Origin: Verrucomicrobiaceae bacterium
GTDB taxonomy: Bacteria > Verrucomicrobiota > Verrucomicrobiia > Verrucomicrobiales > Akkermansiaceae
NCBI GenBank assembly: GCA_027491155.1
Contig: JAIXWR010000010.1
Coordinates: 62,001 to 126,000, forward strand
Direction: 5' to 3'
Length of the DNA stretch: 64,000 nucleotides
The position numbers and the translations under genes are program-made. This document shows positions 7,976-16,756 of the stretch, in pieces. Every line of letters begins with the position of its first letter. Positions within the stretch are counted from its first letter, which is position 1. A model generated the notes under the pieces. It was given only the letters and a program-made list of their open reading frames with translations, did no database searches and had not been told where the DNA came from.

Positions 7976-9181
7976 TCATTCGTGCCGCAAGGCATCGATG
8001 GGATCGAGGCTGGCGGCGCGGCGGGCGGGCATGAAGCCGAAAAGGATGCCGATGGCGGCGGAGAAGACGAAGGCGATGCCGTTGATCTTCGGGTCGAAGA
8101 GGAAGGGCGCGCCGACCAGCTTGGCGAGCCACACGCAGAGCCCGTAGGCGAGGGCGATGCCGCAGAGGCCGCCGACGCAGGACAAGGTGACGGCTTCGAC
8201 CAGGAACTGGAGCATCACCTCGCGGGCGCGGGCACCGATGGCCATGCGGATGCCGATCTCGCGGGTGCGCTCGGTGACGGAGACCAGCATGATGTTCATG
8301 ATGCCGATGCCGCCGACCAGCAGGCTCACGCCGGCCACGGCGGCGAGCAGGGAAGTCATCACCTTGGTGCTGGAGCTGACCGCATCGGCGATTTGGCGGC
8401 TGTCGAAGGCGGAGAAGTTGTTCTGCTCGCTGCGCGACAGGTTGCGGCGCTCCCGCATCAGCGAGTTGAGGTCGGCGACCACGGCCTCGCTCGGGTAATC
8501 GTCCTCGGTCGAGACCATGATCTGCCCGAGGTTCTGCTTCGAAAGCTGGCCGTTGAGGCGGCGCTGGAGCGTCGTGATGGGGATGATGATGTTGTCGTCG
8601 AGGTCGTCGCCCCAGCCGGCCTGGCCTTTGGCGACGGTGACTCCGATCACGGTCACGGCGGTGTTGAGGAGACGGATCTTGCGGCCGATGGGGTCGCCGT
8701 TTGGAAAGAGTTCCTTGCGGATGGTCTCGCCGATCACCGCGACCGTGGAACCGTCGATCACCTCGGTGTCGTCGAAGAAGCGGCCGTCGGAGAGTTCCCA
8801 GTTGGCGATCGGGAAGTAATCGGGCGTGGTGCCCTGGATGTCGGTAAGCCTTGCCTCCTCGCCGGAGATGGCCTGGACGCTGGTCATGGCCATGGGTGCG
8901 ACCGCGCGGATGCCGGGGATCTGCTTCCGGATCACCTCGACATCGTCCATGCTGAAGAGCGGCGCGGCGCTCGGACCCCAGCCCTGGCCGGGGCGGAGGG
9001 TGAGCAGGTTGCTGCCGACTTTCTCGATCTGCGCTTTGACGGACTCCGTCGCGCCGCGGCCGAGGGTGACGAGGGTGACCACCGCCGCCACCCCGATCAC
9101 CACGCCGATCACGGTGAGGAAGGCGCGCGTGAGGTTCCGCCGGATTTCCCGGAGGGCGATGATGAAGGCGTTCCAGAACAT
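7976..9181 (-). CDS. MacB-like ABC transporter permease
   Basis: A 401-residue mechanotransmission-type permease. One membrane helix near residues 17-38 is followed by a large periplasmic MacB_PCD domain (about 40-250) and three C-terminal helices (about 280-395), with the FtsX signature region GIGIMNIMLVSVTERTREIG. The ATPase is encoded separately, unlike E. coli MacB where it is fused. It lies 6 bp after the ATPase gene and belongs with the membrane-fusion protein and outer-membrane factor upstream. Such systems push periplasmic substrates (macrolides, peptides, siderophores, lipids) through a TolC-like duct; the substrate here cannot be read from sequence. Confidence 0.93.
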   Translation of the reverse strand: MFWNAFIIALREIRRNLTRAFLTVIGVVIGVAAVVTLVTLGRGATESVKAQIEKVGSNLLTLRPGQGWGPSAAPLFSMDDVEVIRKQIPGIRAVAPMAMTSVQAISGEEARLTDIQGTTPDYFPIANWELSDGRFFDDTEVIDGSTVAVIGETIRKELFPNGDPIGRKIRLLNTAVTVIGVTVAKGQAGWGDDLDDNIIIPITTLQRRLNGQLSKQNLGQIMVSTEDDYPSEAVVADLNSLMRERRNLSRSEQNNFSAFDSRQIADAVSSSTKVMTSLLAAVAGVSLLVGGIGIMNIMLVSVTERTREIGIRMAIGARAREVMLQFLVEAVTLSCVGGLCGIALAYGLCVWLAKLVGAPFLFDPKINGIAFVFSAAIGILFGFMPARRAASLDPIDALRHE

Positions 9182-9187
9182 CGTCGG

Positions 9188-9898
9188 TCAGTGGGTGGGC
9201 GTGTTGCGGCGCGGGTTGGCGACATCGGATCCGATCAGGCCGTCGCGGACGTGGATGATGCGCTTGGCATAGCGGGCGACCTCGTCCTCGTGGGTGACCA
9301 TGATGACCGTGATGCCGAGGTCCTCATTGAGGCGGCAGAGCAGATCCATCACCTCGCCGGTGGTCCTCGTATCGAGGTTGCCGGTCGGTTCGTCGGCGAA
9401 GAGCGTGCCGGGGTTGGTGACGATGGCGCGGGCGATGGCGACGCGCTGCTGCTGGCCGCCGGAGAGTTCCGAGGGAGTGTTCCTTTCCTTGTCGGGGAGG
9501 CCGACGCTGGCGAGCGCCTTGCGTGCGAGGTCGTGGCGCTGCTTCCGCGAGTAGCCGCGGTAGAGCAGGGGAAGCTCCACGTTTTCCAACGCCGATGTCC
9601 GCGCGAGCAGGTTGAAGCCCTGGAAGATGAATCCGAGGGCGTGGCGGCGGAGCAGGGAGCGCTGGTCCTTGTTGAGGCTTTCCACCGCGATCCCGTCGAA
9701 GCGGTAGCTGCCGCTGGTCGGGGTGTCGAGGCAGCCGAGGAGATTCATCAAGGTCGACTTGCCCGAACCGCTCGGCCCCATGACCGCGATGAACTCGCCG
9801 CGGCCGATGTCCATGTCGACCCCGCGCAGCGCCTTGAAGGCGGCGTCGCCGCGGCCGTAGGTTTTGGTCAGGTCGCGCAGTTCGATGAGGGAACTCAT
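9188..9898 (-). CDS. MacB-type ABC transporter ATPase
   Basis: A 236-residue ATPase of the LolD/MacB class. Walker A GPSGSGKST (about residue 40), Q-loop FQGFNLLA, signature LSGGQQQR, Walker B LFADEPTGNLD and the H-loop THED are all intact. The start chosen is the ATG at 9898, overlapping the end of the membrane-fusion gene by ATGA; upstream open sequence is an out-of-frame shadow. It powers the permease encoded 6 bp downstream. Confidence 0.95.
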   Translation of the reverse strand: MSSLIELRDLTKTYGRGDAAFKALRGVDMDIGRGEFIAVMGPSGSGKSTLMNLLGCLDTPTSGSYRFDGIAVESLNKDQRSLLRRHALGFIFQGFNLLARTSALENVELPLLYRGYSRKQRHDLARKALASVGLPDKERNTPSELSGGQQQRVAIARAIVTNPGTLFADEPTGNLDTRTTGEVMDLLCRLNEDLGITVIMVTHEDEVARYAKRIIHVRDGLIGSDVANPRRNTPTH

Positions 9899-11199
9899 GG
9901 TTTGGCCGGGGGCTTTGCGCTGACGATGATGTCGAGCCCTTCGGCGAGACCTTCGCCGGAGATCTCGGTCTGGCTGCCGTCGGTCAGGCCGGCCTCGACC
10001 TTGATCTCGGCGGGCTTGCCGTCCTTTAGAATCCACACGCTGGGGCCCTCCTTTTCCGGGCCGGCGGGAAGGGTGGATCCCATGCCGCGACCCCAGCGGC
10101 GACCACCGCCGGGCGAAAGCTGCTGGACGATCGTGCGGTCGCCCTCGTCCTCCTTGCCGAGCCCGGCGGCGGCTTCGGGATCGAAGCGCAAGGCCGAGTT
10201 CTGGACGGTGAAGACGTTCTCCTTCCGTTCGATGAAAATGTCCGCGGTGGCAGTCATGCCGGGACGCAGGCTGAGATCGTCGTTGTTCACCTCAAGCTCG
10301 GTGCTGTAGGTCACGACGTTGTTCGTCAGGGTGGAGCCGAAGAACACCTTCTTGACCGTGGCCTTGTAAACCCGCTTCGGCCAGGCATCGACGGTGAACT
10401 CGACGGCCTGTCCCTTCGCGACGCGTCCGATATCGGCCTCGGCCACGGCGACGACGAGTTCCATCTTGCGGAGGTCCTCGGCGATGGTGAACAGCTCCGG
10501 GGCGGTGAAGGAAGCCGCGACGGTCTGGCCAACTTCCAGCTTTCGAAGGAGGATGGTGCCGTTGACGGGCGAGCGGATCACCGCCAGCGCGAGGTCGCGT
10601 TCGTTCGCCTTCACGTTGGCGGTGGCTTCGGAGACCGAGGCTTTCGCGCTCTCGAGATCGGCGCGGGCCCGCTCGACGGCGGCGAGCGCCGAATCCATGT
10701 CGGCTTTCGAAGGAGTCTGGCCGCCGCTCAGTTCGTGGAGTTCGACCAGGCGGCCGTGGGACGCCTCGTTCTCCCGCAAGGTGGCTTCCGCCTGGCTGAC
10801 GCGGGCCTTGGCCGAAAGCAGGGTGGCGCGGGTGCGCTCGGTTTGCTGGGTCAGCTTGATGGTGTCGAGCTTCGCGAGCTCCTGTCCCTTGGTGACGGTG
10901 TCGTTGGTATCGACGAAAACCTCGGCGATGGTGCCGGAGAGTTCGCTGCCGACGATGACCTGGTTGGTCGGCGCGAGCGTGCCGGTGGCGGTGATCTCGA
11001 TCGAGATGTCGCCTTTCTCCAAGGGTCGGGTCACGTACTCGGGAGTAGCTTCCTCGGCGGGGTCACGGCGGAAATGGTGATAGGCCGCGGCACCGACGGC
11101 CGAGGCGACCAGGGCGATGGCGATCCATTTGCGGAGCGGCCTGGATTTGCCGCGCTCCAGGATGGCGGCGAGGTCTTGGGCGGGATCGGACGATTTCAT
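9895..11199 (-). CDS. Efflux RND/MacA-type periplasmic adaptor (membrane fusion protein)
   Basis: A 434-residue adaptor anchored by one N-terminal helix (about residues 26-44, ending near YHHFRRD). A lipoyl-like barrel (LEKGDISIEITATGTLAPTN) is split by a long alpha-helical hairpin (about 120-200, RARATLLSAKARVSQ to VKANERDLA) and followed by beta-barrel and membrane-proximal domains. The ATG at 11199 starts MKSSDPAQDLAAILERG. It links the inner-membrane ABC pair to the outer-membrane factor 11 bp upstream. A glycine/arginine-rich insert (GGGRRWGRGMGS) near residue 370 is unusual for the family. Confidence 0.93.
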   Translation of the reverse strand: MKSSDPAQDLAAILERGKSRPLRKWIAIALVASAVGAAAYHHFRRDPAEEATPEYVTRPLEKGDISIEITATGTLAPTNQVIVGSELSGTIAEVFVDTNDTVTKGQELAKLDTIKLTQQTERTRATLLSAKARVSQAEATLRENEASHGRLVELHELSGGQTPSKADMDSALAAVERARADLESAKASVSEATANVKANERDLALAVIRSPVNGTILLRKLEVGQTVAASFTAPELFTIAEDLRKMELVVAVAEADIGRVAKGQAVEFTVDAWPKRVYKATVKKVFFGSTLTNNVVTYSTELEVNNDDLSLRPGMTATADIFIERKENVFTVQNSALRFDPEAAAGLGKEDEGDRTIVQQLSPGGGRRWGRGMGSTLPAGPEKEGPSVWILKDGKPAEIKVEAGLTDGSQTEISGEGLAEGLDIIVSAKPPAKP

Positions 11200-11210
11200 G
11201 CGGGTGGGAT

Positions 11211-12611
11211 TCAGGAGCCGGCGGCAGACCAACCGCCTCCGAGCGCCTTGTAGAGCTGGATGTGGGCGGCGGCGCGGTCGGCCTTCACGGCGGCGACGCT
11301 TTCCTCGAGCAGAAGGTCGCTGCGCTGGGTGTCGAGCACGGTGGTGATGTCGATCACCCCGGCGCGGTATTTCTGGCTGGCGAGGCGCGAGGCTTCCTTG
11401 GCGGCAAACGCGGCCTTTTCCAGCGAGGCGAGCCGCTCGGCGGAGCGGCGGCAGGCGACCAGCGCGTCCTCCACTTCCGAGAGTGCGGTGAGAACGGAGG
11501 ATTCGTAGGCGAGCAGCGCCTGTTCCTCCGCGGCATCCCGGGCCTCGATGTTGGCGCGGATTCTTCCGGCATCGAAGATCGGTCCCGAGATCCCGGCGAC
11601 GAGTCCGGCGGCGGCGCGTTCGGGGTTGAAGAGCTTCGAACTGCTGACCGTGTCGACGCCAAACGAACCGGACAGCCGGAGACTGGGCAAGCGCTCGGCT
11701 TCCGCCGACTTCGTGCGGGCGACGGCCGCGATCCAGTTGTAGCCCGCGGCACGGACGTCGGGGCGCTGGCGGATGGTATCGGCCGGGATTCCAATGGCGA
11801 GGCGGCGGGCGGGCGAGGGGACGCCGCCGTCACCGGTCCCGATGTCGCCAGGCACCCTGCCGCAGAGCAAGGCCAGCCGGTTCCTGGTCAGGGAGATGTT
11901 TTGTTCCTGCGAGGCGAGCTGCGAACGGGCGCTTTCGAGACTGGATTCCGCCTGCCGGAGTTCGAGTTGGTCGATCTCCCCGGCCTGGGCGCGCCAGGAG
12001 GCGAGGCGGGTCGTTTCCTCGCGGGTGACCAGGGTTCGCCGGACGATTCGCAGTCGTTCCTCGGCCGAGCGGAGGTCGACAAACGCCAGCGCGACTTCGG
12101 ATGCGAGTGCGGCCCGCGCGGAGTTCAGGTTCTCCGCCACCGCTTCGGCATCGGCCGAGGAGGCGAGCACCGACTGGCGGTTCCTTCCGAAAAAGTCGGC
12201 CTCCCACGAGGCGCTCAAGCCGGCGGAGTAGGAAGTGAAAGACGGGTCCGCGGCGCCGTCGACCCAGGATTTTCCCGAACTACGAGATCCATCGTAGCCG
12301 AGGGACGGGAAGAGCGAGGCCGCCTGGGCGTCGCGGCGGGCGCGGGCCTCGCGGACTCGGGCCACGGCCGAGGCGAGGTCGCGGTTGCCGGCCAGAGCCT
12401 CGCGGATCAGCCGGGTCATCGTCGGATCGCCGAAGGACGACCACCACGTCGCGAGATCGGCGTCGGGGCTGGCAGTGGGGAAGTCCGCCGCGTTTCGCCA
12501 GGACACCGGAAGGGCGACCGGGCTGCCTCCGCCGGCCGGTGCCACCCGGCAGGCCGGAAGCAATGCGGCAAGGGTGGCGAAGGTGCCGAAAGCTCGGAGG
12601 GCGGCGTGCAT
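11211..12611 (-). CDS. TolC/NodT-type outer membrane efflux lipoprotein
   Basis: A 466-residue outer-membrane factor and first gene of the efflux unit. The signal peptide ends in a lipobox (LLPAC, C21), so the mature protein is lipid-anchored, as in NodT/OprM-type factors. Two repeats of long coiled helices typical of OEP domains follow (about 80-270 and 290-460), with SASWEADFFGRNR and the second-half PIFDAGRIRANIEAR as family landmarks. The ATG at 12611 gives MHAALRAFGTFATLAALLPAC, a clean signal peptide. It forms the exit duct for the MacAB-like pair. Confidence 0.93.
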   Translation of the reverse strand: MHAALRAFGTFATLAALLPACRVAPAGGGSPVALPVSWRNAADFPTASPDADLATWWSSFGDPTMTRLIREALAGNRDLASAVARVREARARRDAQAASLFPSLGYDGSRSSGKSWVDGAADPSFTSYSAGLSASWEADFFGRNRQSVLASSADAEAVAENLNSARAALASEVALAFVDLRSAEERLRIVRRTLVTREETTRLASWRAQAGEIDQLELRQAESSLESARSQLASQEQNISLTRNRLALLCGRVPGDIGTGDGGVPSPARRLAIGIPADTIRQRPDVRAAGYNWIAAVARTKSAEAERLPSLRLSGSFGVDTVSSSKLFNPERAAAGLVAGISGPIFDAGRIRANIEARDAAEEQALLAYESSVLTALSEVEDALVACRRSAERLASLEKAAFAAKEASRLASQKYRAGVIDITTVLDTQRSDLLLEESVAAVKADRAAAHIQLYKALGGGWSAAGS

Positions 12612-12680
12612 GGGGCGAGGCTGGCACGGGGCACCTTTAGGAAAGATGAAGACGGGGGAGATTCGGGCTGCGGGGCAAAG

Positions 12681-12710
12681 CAAAAGGCCGCTCCCGGCGG
12701 GGAGCGGCCT
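12681..12710 (-). terminator. Rho-independent terminator of the DEAD-box gene
   Basis: On the minus strand an 11-base arm AGGCCGCTCCC (12700-12710) pairs with GGGAGCGGCCT (12685-12695) around a short loop and is followed by TTTTG. It lies 18 bp past the helicase stop codon and separates that gene from the efflux operon. Confidence 0.85.
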
Positions 12711-12727
12711 CGTGAATGGAACGGCTG

Positions 12728-14026
12728 TCAGCGTCCGGCGCGGGACGGCCGGCGTCCGCCACGGGCGCCACCACCGCCGCCGCCACCTCCTCCGCCGAAG
12801 GTTCTCCGGCCTTGCTGCGGGCGCTGCTGGACCGATCCGCGGCCGCCGCGGGCGTAGCGCTCGGCGAGCGAGGGGTCATGGTGGTCGTGATTGGTCCAGA
12901 CGGGGACGGGCATGCGGATGATCTTCTCGATCTCGCGCAGGTAGTCGAACTCCTCGTCGGAGCAGAACGAGACCGAGAGGCCCTCGGCTCCCGCGCGGCC
13001 GGTGCGGCCGATGCGGTGGACGTAGGCTTCCGGCTCGTTGGGGAGGTCGTAGTTCACCACCAGACCGACGTCCTTCACATCGACGCCGCGGGCGGCGACG
13101 TCGGTGGCGACGAGCACGGGCGTGAGGCCCTTGCGGAAGCGGTCGAGCGCCTTCTCGCGCTGGGCTTGCGACTTGTTGCCGTGGATCGCATCGGCCTGGA
13201 AGCCGGCGGCACAGAGGCTCTTGGCGAGCTTGTTCGCGCCGTGCTTGGTGCGGCTGAAGACGATGGTGAGGCGGGCACCGTCGGCCTGCGACTGGTCGGC
13301 GAGCAAGCGCTCGAGCAGCGGGCGCTTGGCGTCCTTGGTGACGAAGCAGACTTTCTGCTCGATGCGTTCCGCGGTGGTCGTTTCCGGCTGGATGCTGACG
13401 CGGGCCGGTTGGCGCAGGATCGTTTCCGCGAGCTGCACGATGTTCGGCGCGAGCGTGGCGGAGAAGAACAGCGACTGGCGCTTCACGGGGAGCATCGCGA
13501 CGATCTTCTTCACGTCGCGCAGGAAGCCCATGTCGAGCATGCGGTCGACTTCATCGAGCACGAAGAACTCCACGCCGGAGAGATCGACGTGGCGCTGCTC
13601 GATCAGGTCGAGCAATCGTCCCGGGGTGGCGACGAGCACGTCGACGCCGCCGCGCATGGCGGCCACCTGGGGATTCTGGCCGACGCCGCCGTAGATCATG
13701 GTCTGGCGGAAGCGGACGTGCTTGCCGTAGGTGCCGAAGCTCTTCGCCACCTGCACCGCGAGTTCGCGGGTGGGGGTGAGAACGAGGGTGCGCGCGCTCT
13801 TCGGAGTGGCGTGGCGCGGCCGCTCGTGCAGGGCGTTGAGAATCGGCAGCGCGAAGGAAGCGGTCTTGCCGGTGCCGGTCTGGGCGCAACCGAGGAGGTC
13901 GCGGCCTTCCAGCAGCAGGGGGATGGCCTGGGCCTGGATGGGCGAAGGCGTGTGGTAGTCAAGCTCGCGCAGGACGCGGTGGAGGGGCGCTGCCAGGGGC
14001 ATCGCCTCGAACGTGGTCGGGGTCAT
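12728..14026 (-). CDS. DEAD-box RNA helicase (RhlE-like)
   Basis: A 432-residue ATP-dependent RNA helicase for RNA unwinding in ribosome assembly or RNA decay. Motifs: Q motif (TPSPIQAQAIP), I AQTGTGKT, Ia PTREL, II LDEVDRMLD, III FSAT, IV-V (VATDVAARGVD) and VI HRIGRTGRAG. Motif II reads DEVD rather than DEAD. The tail from about residue 405 is glycine/arginine rich (GGRGSVQQRPQQGRR then a poly-glycine run), a typical RNA-binding extension. The ATG at 14026 (MTPTTFEAM) fits RhlE-type starts. A structured leader lies upstream and a terminator directly downstream, so it is a single-gene unit. Confidence 0.94.
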   Translation of the reverse strand: MTPTTFEAMPLAAPLHRVLRELDYHTPSPIQAQAIPLLLEGRDLLGCAQTGTGKTASFALPILNALHERPRHATPKSARTLVLTPTRELAVQVAKSFGTYGKHVRFRQTMIYGGVGQNPQVAAMRGGVDVLVATPGRLLDLIEQRHVDLSGVEFFVLDEVDRMLDMGFLRDVKKIVAMLPVKRQSLFFSATLAPNIVQLAETILRQPARVSIQPETTTAERIEQKVCFVTKDAKRPLLERLLADQSQADGARLTIVFSRTKHGANKLAKSLCAAGFQADAIHGNKSQAQREKALDRFRKGLTPVLVATDVAARGVDVKDVGLVVNYDLPNEPEAYVHRIGRTGRAGAEGLSVSFCSDEEFDYLREIEKIIRMPVPVWTNHDHHDPSLAERYARGGRGSVQQRPQQGRRTFGGGGGGGGGGARGGRRPSRAGR

Positions 14027-14131
14027 TTCGGTAAGTGCCGGCCCGCGCGGAATCCCGGCGGCTGGCGGTGTCGATGAGGCTGTCAGGAGATCCCCGAACC
14101 ATCTCTCATCGATGAAGACCGGAAAAGGGCT

Positions 14132-14169
14132 GGAGCCGGTCGATCGGCTCCGCACGGTCCGAAAGACCG
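14132..14169 (-). promoter_or_regulatory. Two hairpins in the leader of the helicase gene
   Basis: Upstream of the helicase ATG, the minus strand contains CGGTC-TTTCG-GACCG (14155-14169) and then GGAGCCG-ATCGAC-CGGCTCC (14132-14151), 106 bp before the start codon. The 14027-14290 interval holds no gene I can support and looks like a long 5' leader. Autoregulatory leaders are known for several bacterial DEAD-box genes; a role here is inference. Confidence 0.45.
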
Positions 14170-14290
14170 CGGGGCTCCAATAAGCGATCGAATTCCGGAA
14201 GCAAGACTATTCCGGCTTCTTTCTCCGGAGAAGACCGGCTGCGGGAGCGCGCGGCGCGACCGACTTGTTAGAGAAGGCAGGCTTCCGCAA

Positions 14291-14328
14291 ACGAAAGCGC
14301 CCCGCCCGGGAGGACCGGACGGGGCGCT
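14291..14328 (-). terminator. Rho-independent terminator of the RRM gene
   Basis: Minus-strand stem AGCGCCCCGTCCGG / CCCGGGCGGGGCGCT (14296-14328) followed by TTTCG, 17 bp past the stop of the RNA-binding protein gene. The stem is strong; the T-tract is short. Confidence 0.75.
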
Positions 14329-14345
14329 GGATGAAGCGTTGGGGA

Positions 14346-15293
14346 TCAGACCGCCTTCTCTTCGCTGTCGCTTTCCCCTGCGGGGCTCGGCGCGGCTTCG
14401 GCGGTGGATTCGGTGATGGCTTCGGGAGCGGCAGCGACCTCCTCGGAGGCTTCTGGCTCGGCCGGGGCTGTCACGACGGCGGCCGTGGCAACGGTCGCGG
14501 CGGCGGCCGTGGCAGCCTGTCGCTCGGCGCGTGCGGCGGCTTCCTCGCGGGCATCCTCGTCCTTGCCTTCGTCCTCGTGATCCTTGGTCTTCGCACCGCT
14601 CACCACGAGCTTGCGGCCCATGAAGAACTGGTCGTGCAGGATCTCGATCGAGCGGCGGGCCTCGTCGACGTTGAGCATGTCGACAAAGCCGTAGCCCTTG
14701 GACTTGTGGGTGCGGCGGTTGTAAACGATCTCCACGTTGCGAACGGTCCCGACTCCCTTGAAGAGGTCCTTGAGGTCCTCCTCGGTGGCTTCGTAGGACA
14801 GGTTGCCGAGGTAGATGCGGGTGCCGGAGGCTTCGGCGCGTTCGGTCCGTTCCGGGCGCTCGCCGCGCGGCGGACGTTCGCCCCTTTCTTTCGGCGGGCG
14901 CGGGGTTCCGTCGCCGGCGCCCTGGCGGGCGTTGCGGGTGTTCGACTTCACCTCGCGCGGCGGGCCTTCCTCGAAGCGGATGCTCTCCTGCTTCTCGGGC
15001 CGTGGCGGGCGGACGGGCTCCTTGTAGAGGCCGATGGCCTTGAGGAGCTTCTGCCACCAGGTGAGCGGTGCGGGTTTGTATTCGCGGCGCGGCGGACGGG
15101 GCCCGCGTTCACCGCGATCCCCGCCGCGGTCGCCGCGGTGGCGGTCGCCCTGGTGCTGCGAGCGGTTGGGGTTTCCTCCTTGGTCGTTTCCTTGCCGGTT
15201 GCGATTCCGGCCTTTGCCGCCGCGGGAGCGTTGCCTGCGGCGTTCGCCTCCGGGGCCTCCGGGCCCTCTGGTATCAGGTGTGGCGTTGGACAT
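14346..15293 (-). CDS. RRM-domain RNA-binding protein
   Basis: A 315-residue protein with one central RNA-recognition motif (about residues 160-235): RNP2 IYLGNLSY and RNP1 KGYGFVDM are both present. The N-terminal 150 residues are very basic and disordered (RGGKGRNRNRQGN, RGGDRGERGPRPPRRE), and the C-terminal 80 are acidic and alanine rich. Single-RRM proteins with long charged tails are common in Verrucomicrobia and cyanobacteria and act as RNA chaperones. It is flanked by its own terminator and, together with the neighbouring DEAD-box helicase, suggests an RNA-remodelling pair, but the two are separately terminated. Its length is several times that of cyanobacterial Rbp proteins. Confidence 0.9.
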   Translation of the reverse strand: MSNATPDTRGPGGPGGERRRQRSRGGKGRNRNRQGNDQGGNPNRSQHQGDRHRGDRGGDRGERGPRPPRREYKPAPLTWWQKLLKAIGLYKEPVRPPRPEKQESIRFEEGPPREVKSNTRNARQGAGDGTPRPPKERGERPPRGERPERTERAEASGTRIYLGNLSYEATEEDLKDLFKGVGTVRNVEIVYNRRTHKSKGYGFVDMLNVDEARRSIEILHDQFFMGRKLVVSGAKTKDHEDEGKDEDAREEAAARAERQAATAAAATVATAAVVTAPAEPEASEEVAAAPEAITESTAEAAPSPAGESDSEEKAV

Positions 15294-15741
15294 GTTTTGC
15301 GTTTCGGTTGGCGGGTCCTGGTTGGCGAAGGCCGGCGGCCGCCCGCGATCGGGCGGGGCTGCGGGCTCGACCTGCCGGTCCGGGTCGCCGGCTTTCTGGT
15401 GCCGGGGAGTTCCTGCCGCTCAAAGCGGGACGGGCGGGAACTCCGTGGACCCGGGACGTGGCGGCTATCGCTCGCTGGACCCGGTGTGGCAGGCATTTCC
15501 GCGAATCCGCGTCCGCCGGAGTCCGATTGCGGTCCGCCCGAGCGGAGCGCTGCTGCCAAAATCTGCGTTTGGCCGGCGGCGGGCAGCCGGATGGAACCGG
15601 AACTGCCTGACGGGACGGATTCTAGCCGTCCGTCGGGCGTTGGCAAGGCGGGAATGGGCGAGCGGCATTCCGGCCCGGACGGTCGCGGCGGGATTTGGGG
15701 TTGAGTGGCAGCGTCGTGCCGGTAGAGTCCGCGCCGGCCCG
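15294..15741. other. 448-bp intergenic region between divergent genes
   Basis: The gap separates the leftward RRM gene from the rightward carboxypeptidase gene and must hold both promoters. It is GC-rich; open stretches on either strand are arginine- and proline-rich and show no family features. I see no RNA gene, repeat or clear promoter in it. Confidence 0.5.
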
Positions 15742-16701
15742 ATGAAACGCGCGTTTTTCCTCACCTTCCTCGTCCAAGCTTTCTTTTCCTCCCGGCTTTC
15801 CGGTCAGCAAGGGGAGGCTTTCATGGTGGTGGAGGCGCACTCCGGGAAAGTGTTGATGGCCTCCAATTCGGTGGTCAAGCGGCCGGTCGCCAGCCTGACC
15901 AAGATCGCCACCGGGGTGATCGCGGTGGATTGGGCGGACGCCACGGGAGTCGACCTCAACCAGACCTTGGCGACCGTGCCGGCATCCGCGCTGGCGATCG
16001 GCGGCCCGAACCCGATGAACCTCCAGCCGGGCGACCAGTTGACCCTGCGGGACGCGCTTTACTGCGCGCTGCTCGGTTCCGACAACCTGGCAGCCACGAC
16101 CGTGGCGAACCACGTGGGGGCGGAGATCCTCCGGGCCCGCGGACGCAGCGGCGACGGGGTGGAGGCCTTCGTCAAGGAGATGAACGAGCTGGGCAAAGCG
16201 ATCCACCTGAGCAAGACCCGCTTTGCCAACCCGCACGGGCTGGAACTGCGCGGCGCGACGGGGGTCTCGACCGCGGCCGACGTGGCCAAGCTTTCGGTCT
16301 ATGCCATGCGCAAGCCGGGCTTCACGTTCATCGTCCGCCAGAAAGAGCGCCAGGTCACCGTGCACGGGGCGGGCGGCAAGCGGAGCTTCAAGGTGAAGAA
16401 CACCAACGAAATGCTGGGCGAGCCGATGGTGCTGGGGGTCAAGACCGGGACCACCGCCGCGGCGGGCCCTTGCCTGAGCGTGGCGGTCGACCGCGAGCCG
16501 CTGGTGCGGACCAAGCCGGACGGGGAGAAGGGCGTGACCCCGCGCCGCTTGATCGTGGTGGTCCTCAACAGCCCCGACCGCTTCAACCGGGCCCGCGGGC
16601 TGGTGCGCCAGGGCTGGGATGCCTACGACCGCTGGGTCGCCGCCGGGGCGCCGGTCGGAAGCCGCGGCAAGGAGATCCTCGACGTTCCCAATCCCCGCTG
16701 A
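15742..16701 (+). CDS. D-alanyl-D-alanine carboxypeptidase family serine hydrolase
   Basis: A 319-residue exported peptidase of family S11 (penicillin-binding, low-molecular-weight) that trims peptidoglycan side chains. A signal peptide (MKRAFFLTFLVQAFFSSRLSG, cleaved near QQG) precedes the catalytic fold. The three active-site motifs are present: SxxK as SLTK, SxN as SDN and KTG as VKTGTT. The product ends soon after the catalytic domain; the C-terminal beta domain and amphipathic anchor of DacA/DacC are missing, so it may be periplasmic and soluble. The ATG at 15742 gives the only start with a signal peptide. Confidence 0.9.
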   Translation: MKRAFFLTFLVQAFFSSRLSGQQGEAFMVVEAHSGKVLMASNSVVKRPVASLTKIATGVIAVDWADATGVDLNQTLATVPASALAIGGPNPMNLQPGDQLTLRDALYCALLGSDNLAATTVANHVGAEILRARGRSGDGVEAFVKEMNELGKAIHLSKTRFANPHGLELRGATGVSTAADVAKLSVYAMRKPGFTFIVRQKERQVTVHGAGGKRSFKVKNTNEMLGEPMVLGVKTGTTAAAGPCLSVAVDREPLVRTKPDGEKGVTPRRLIVVVLNSPDRFNRARGLVRQGWDAYDRWVAAGAPVGSRGKEILDVPNPR

Positions 16702-16756
16702 GAATGGCGCGATTTCGGCTTATCAAACCCCTTACCTGACCTCAAATCCAGTGGCG

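Noticed and set aside
7982-10309. Open frame of 775 codons on the plus strand across the MacB-like operon
   Set aside because: Translation is Asp/Gly/Ala rich without motifs; it is the shadow of the permease, ATPase and adaptor genes.
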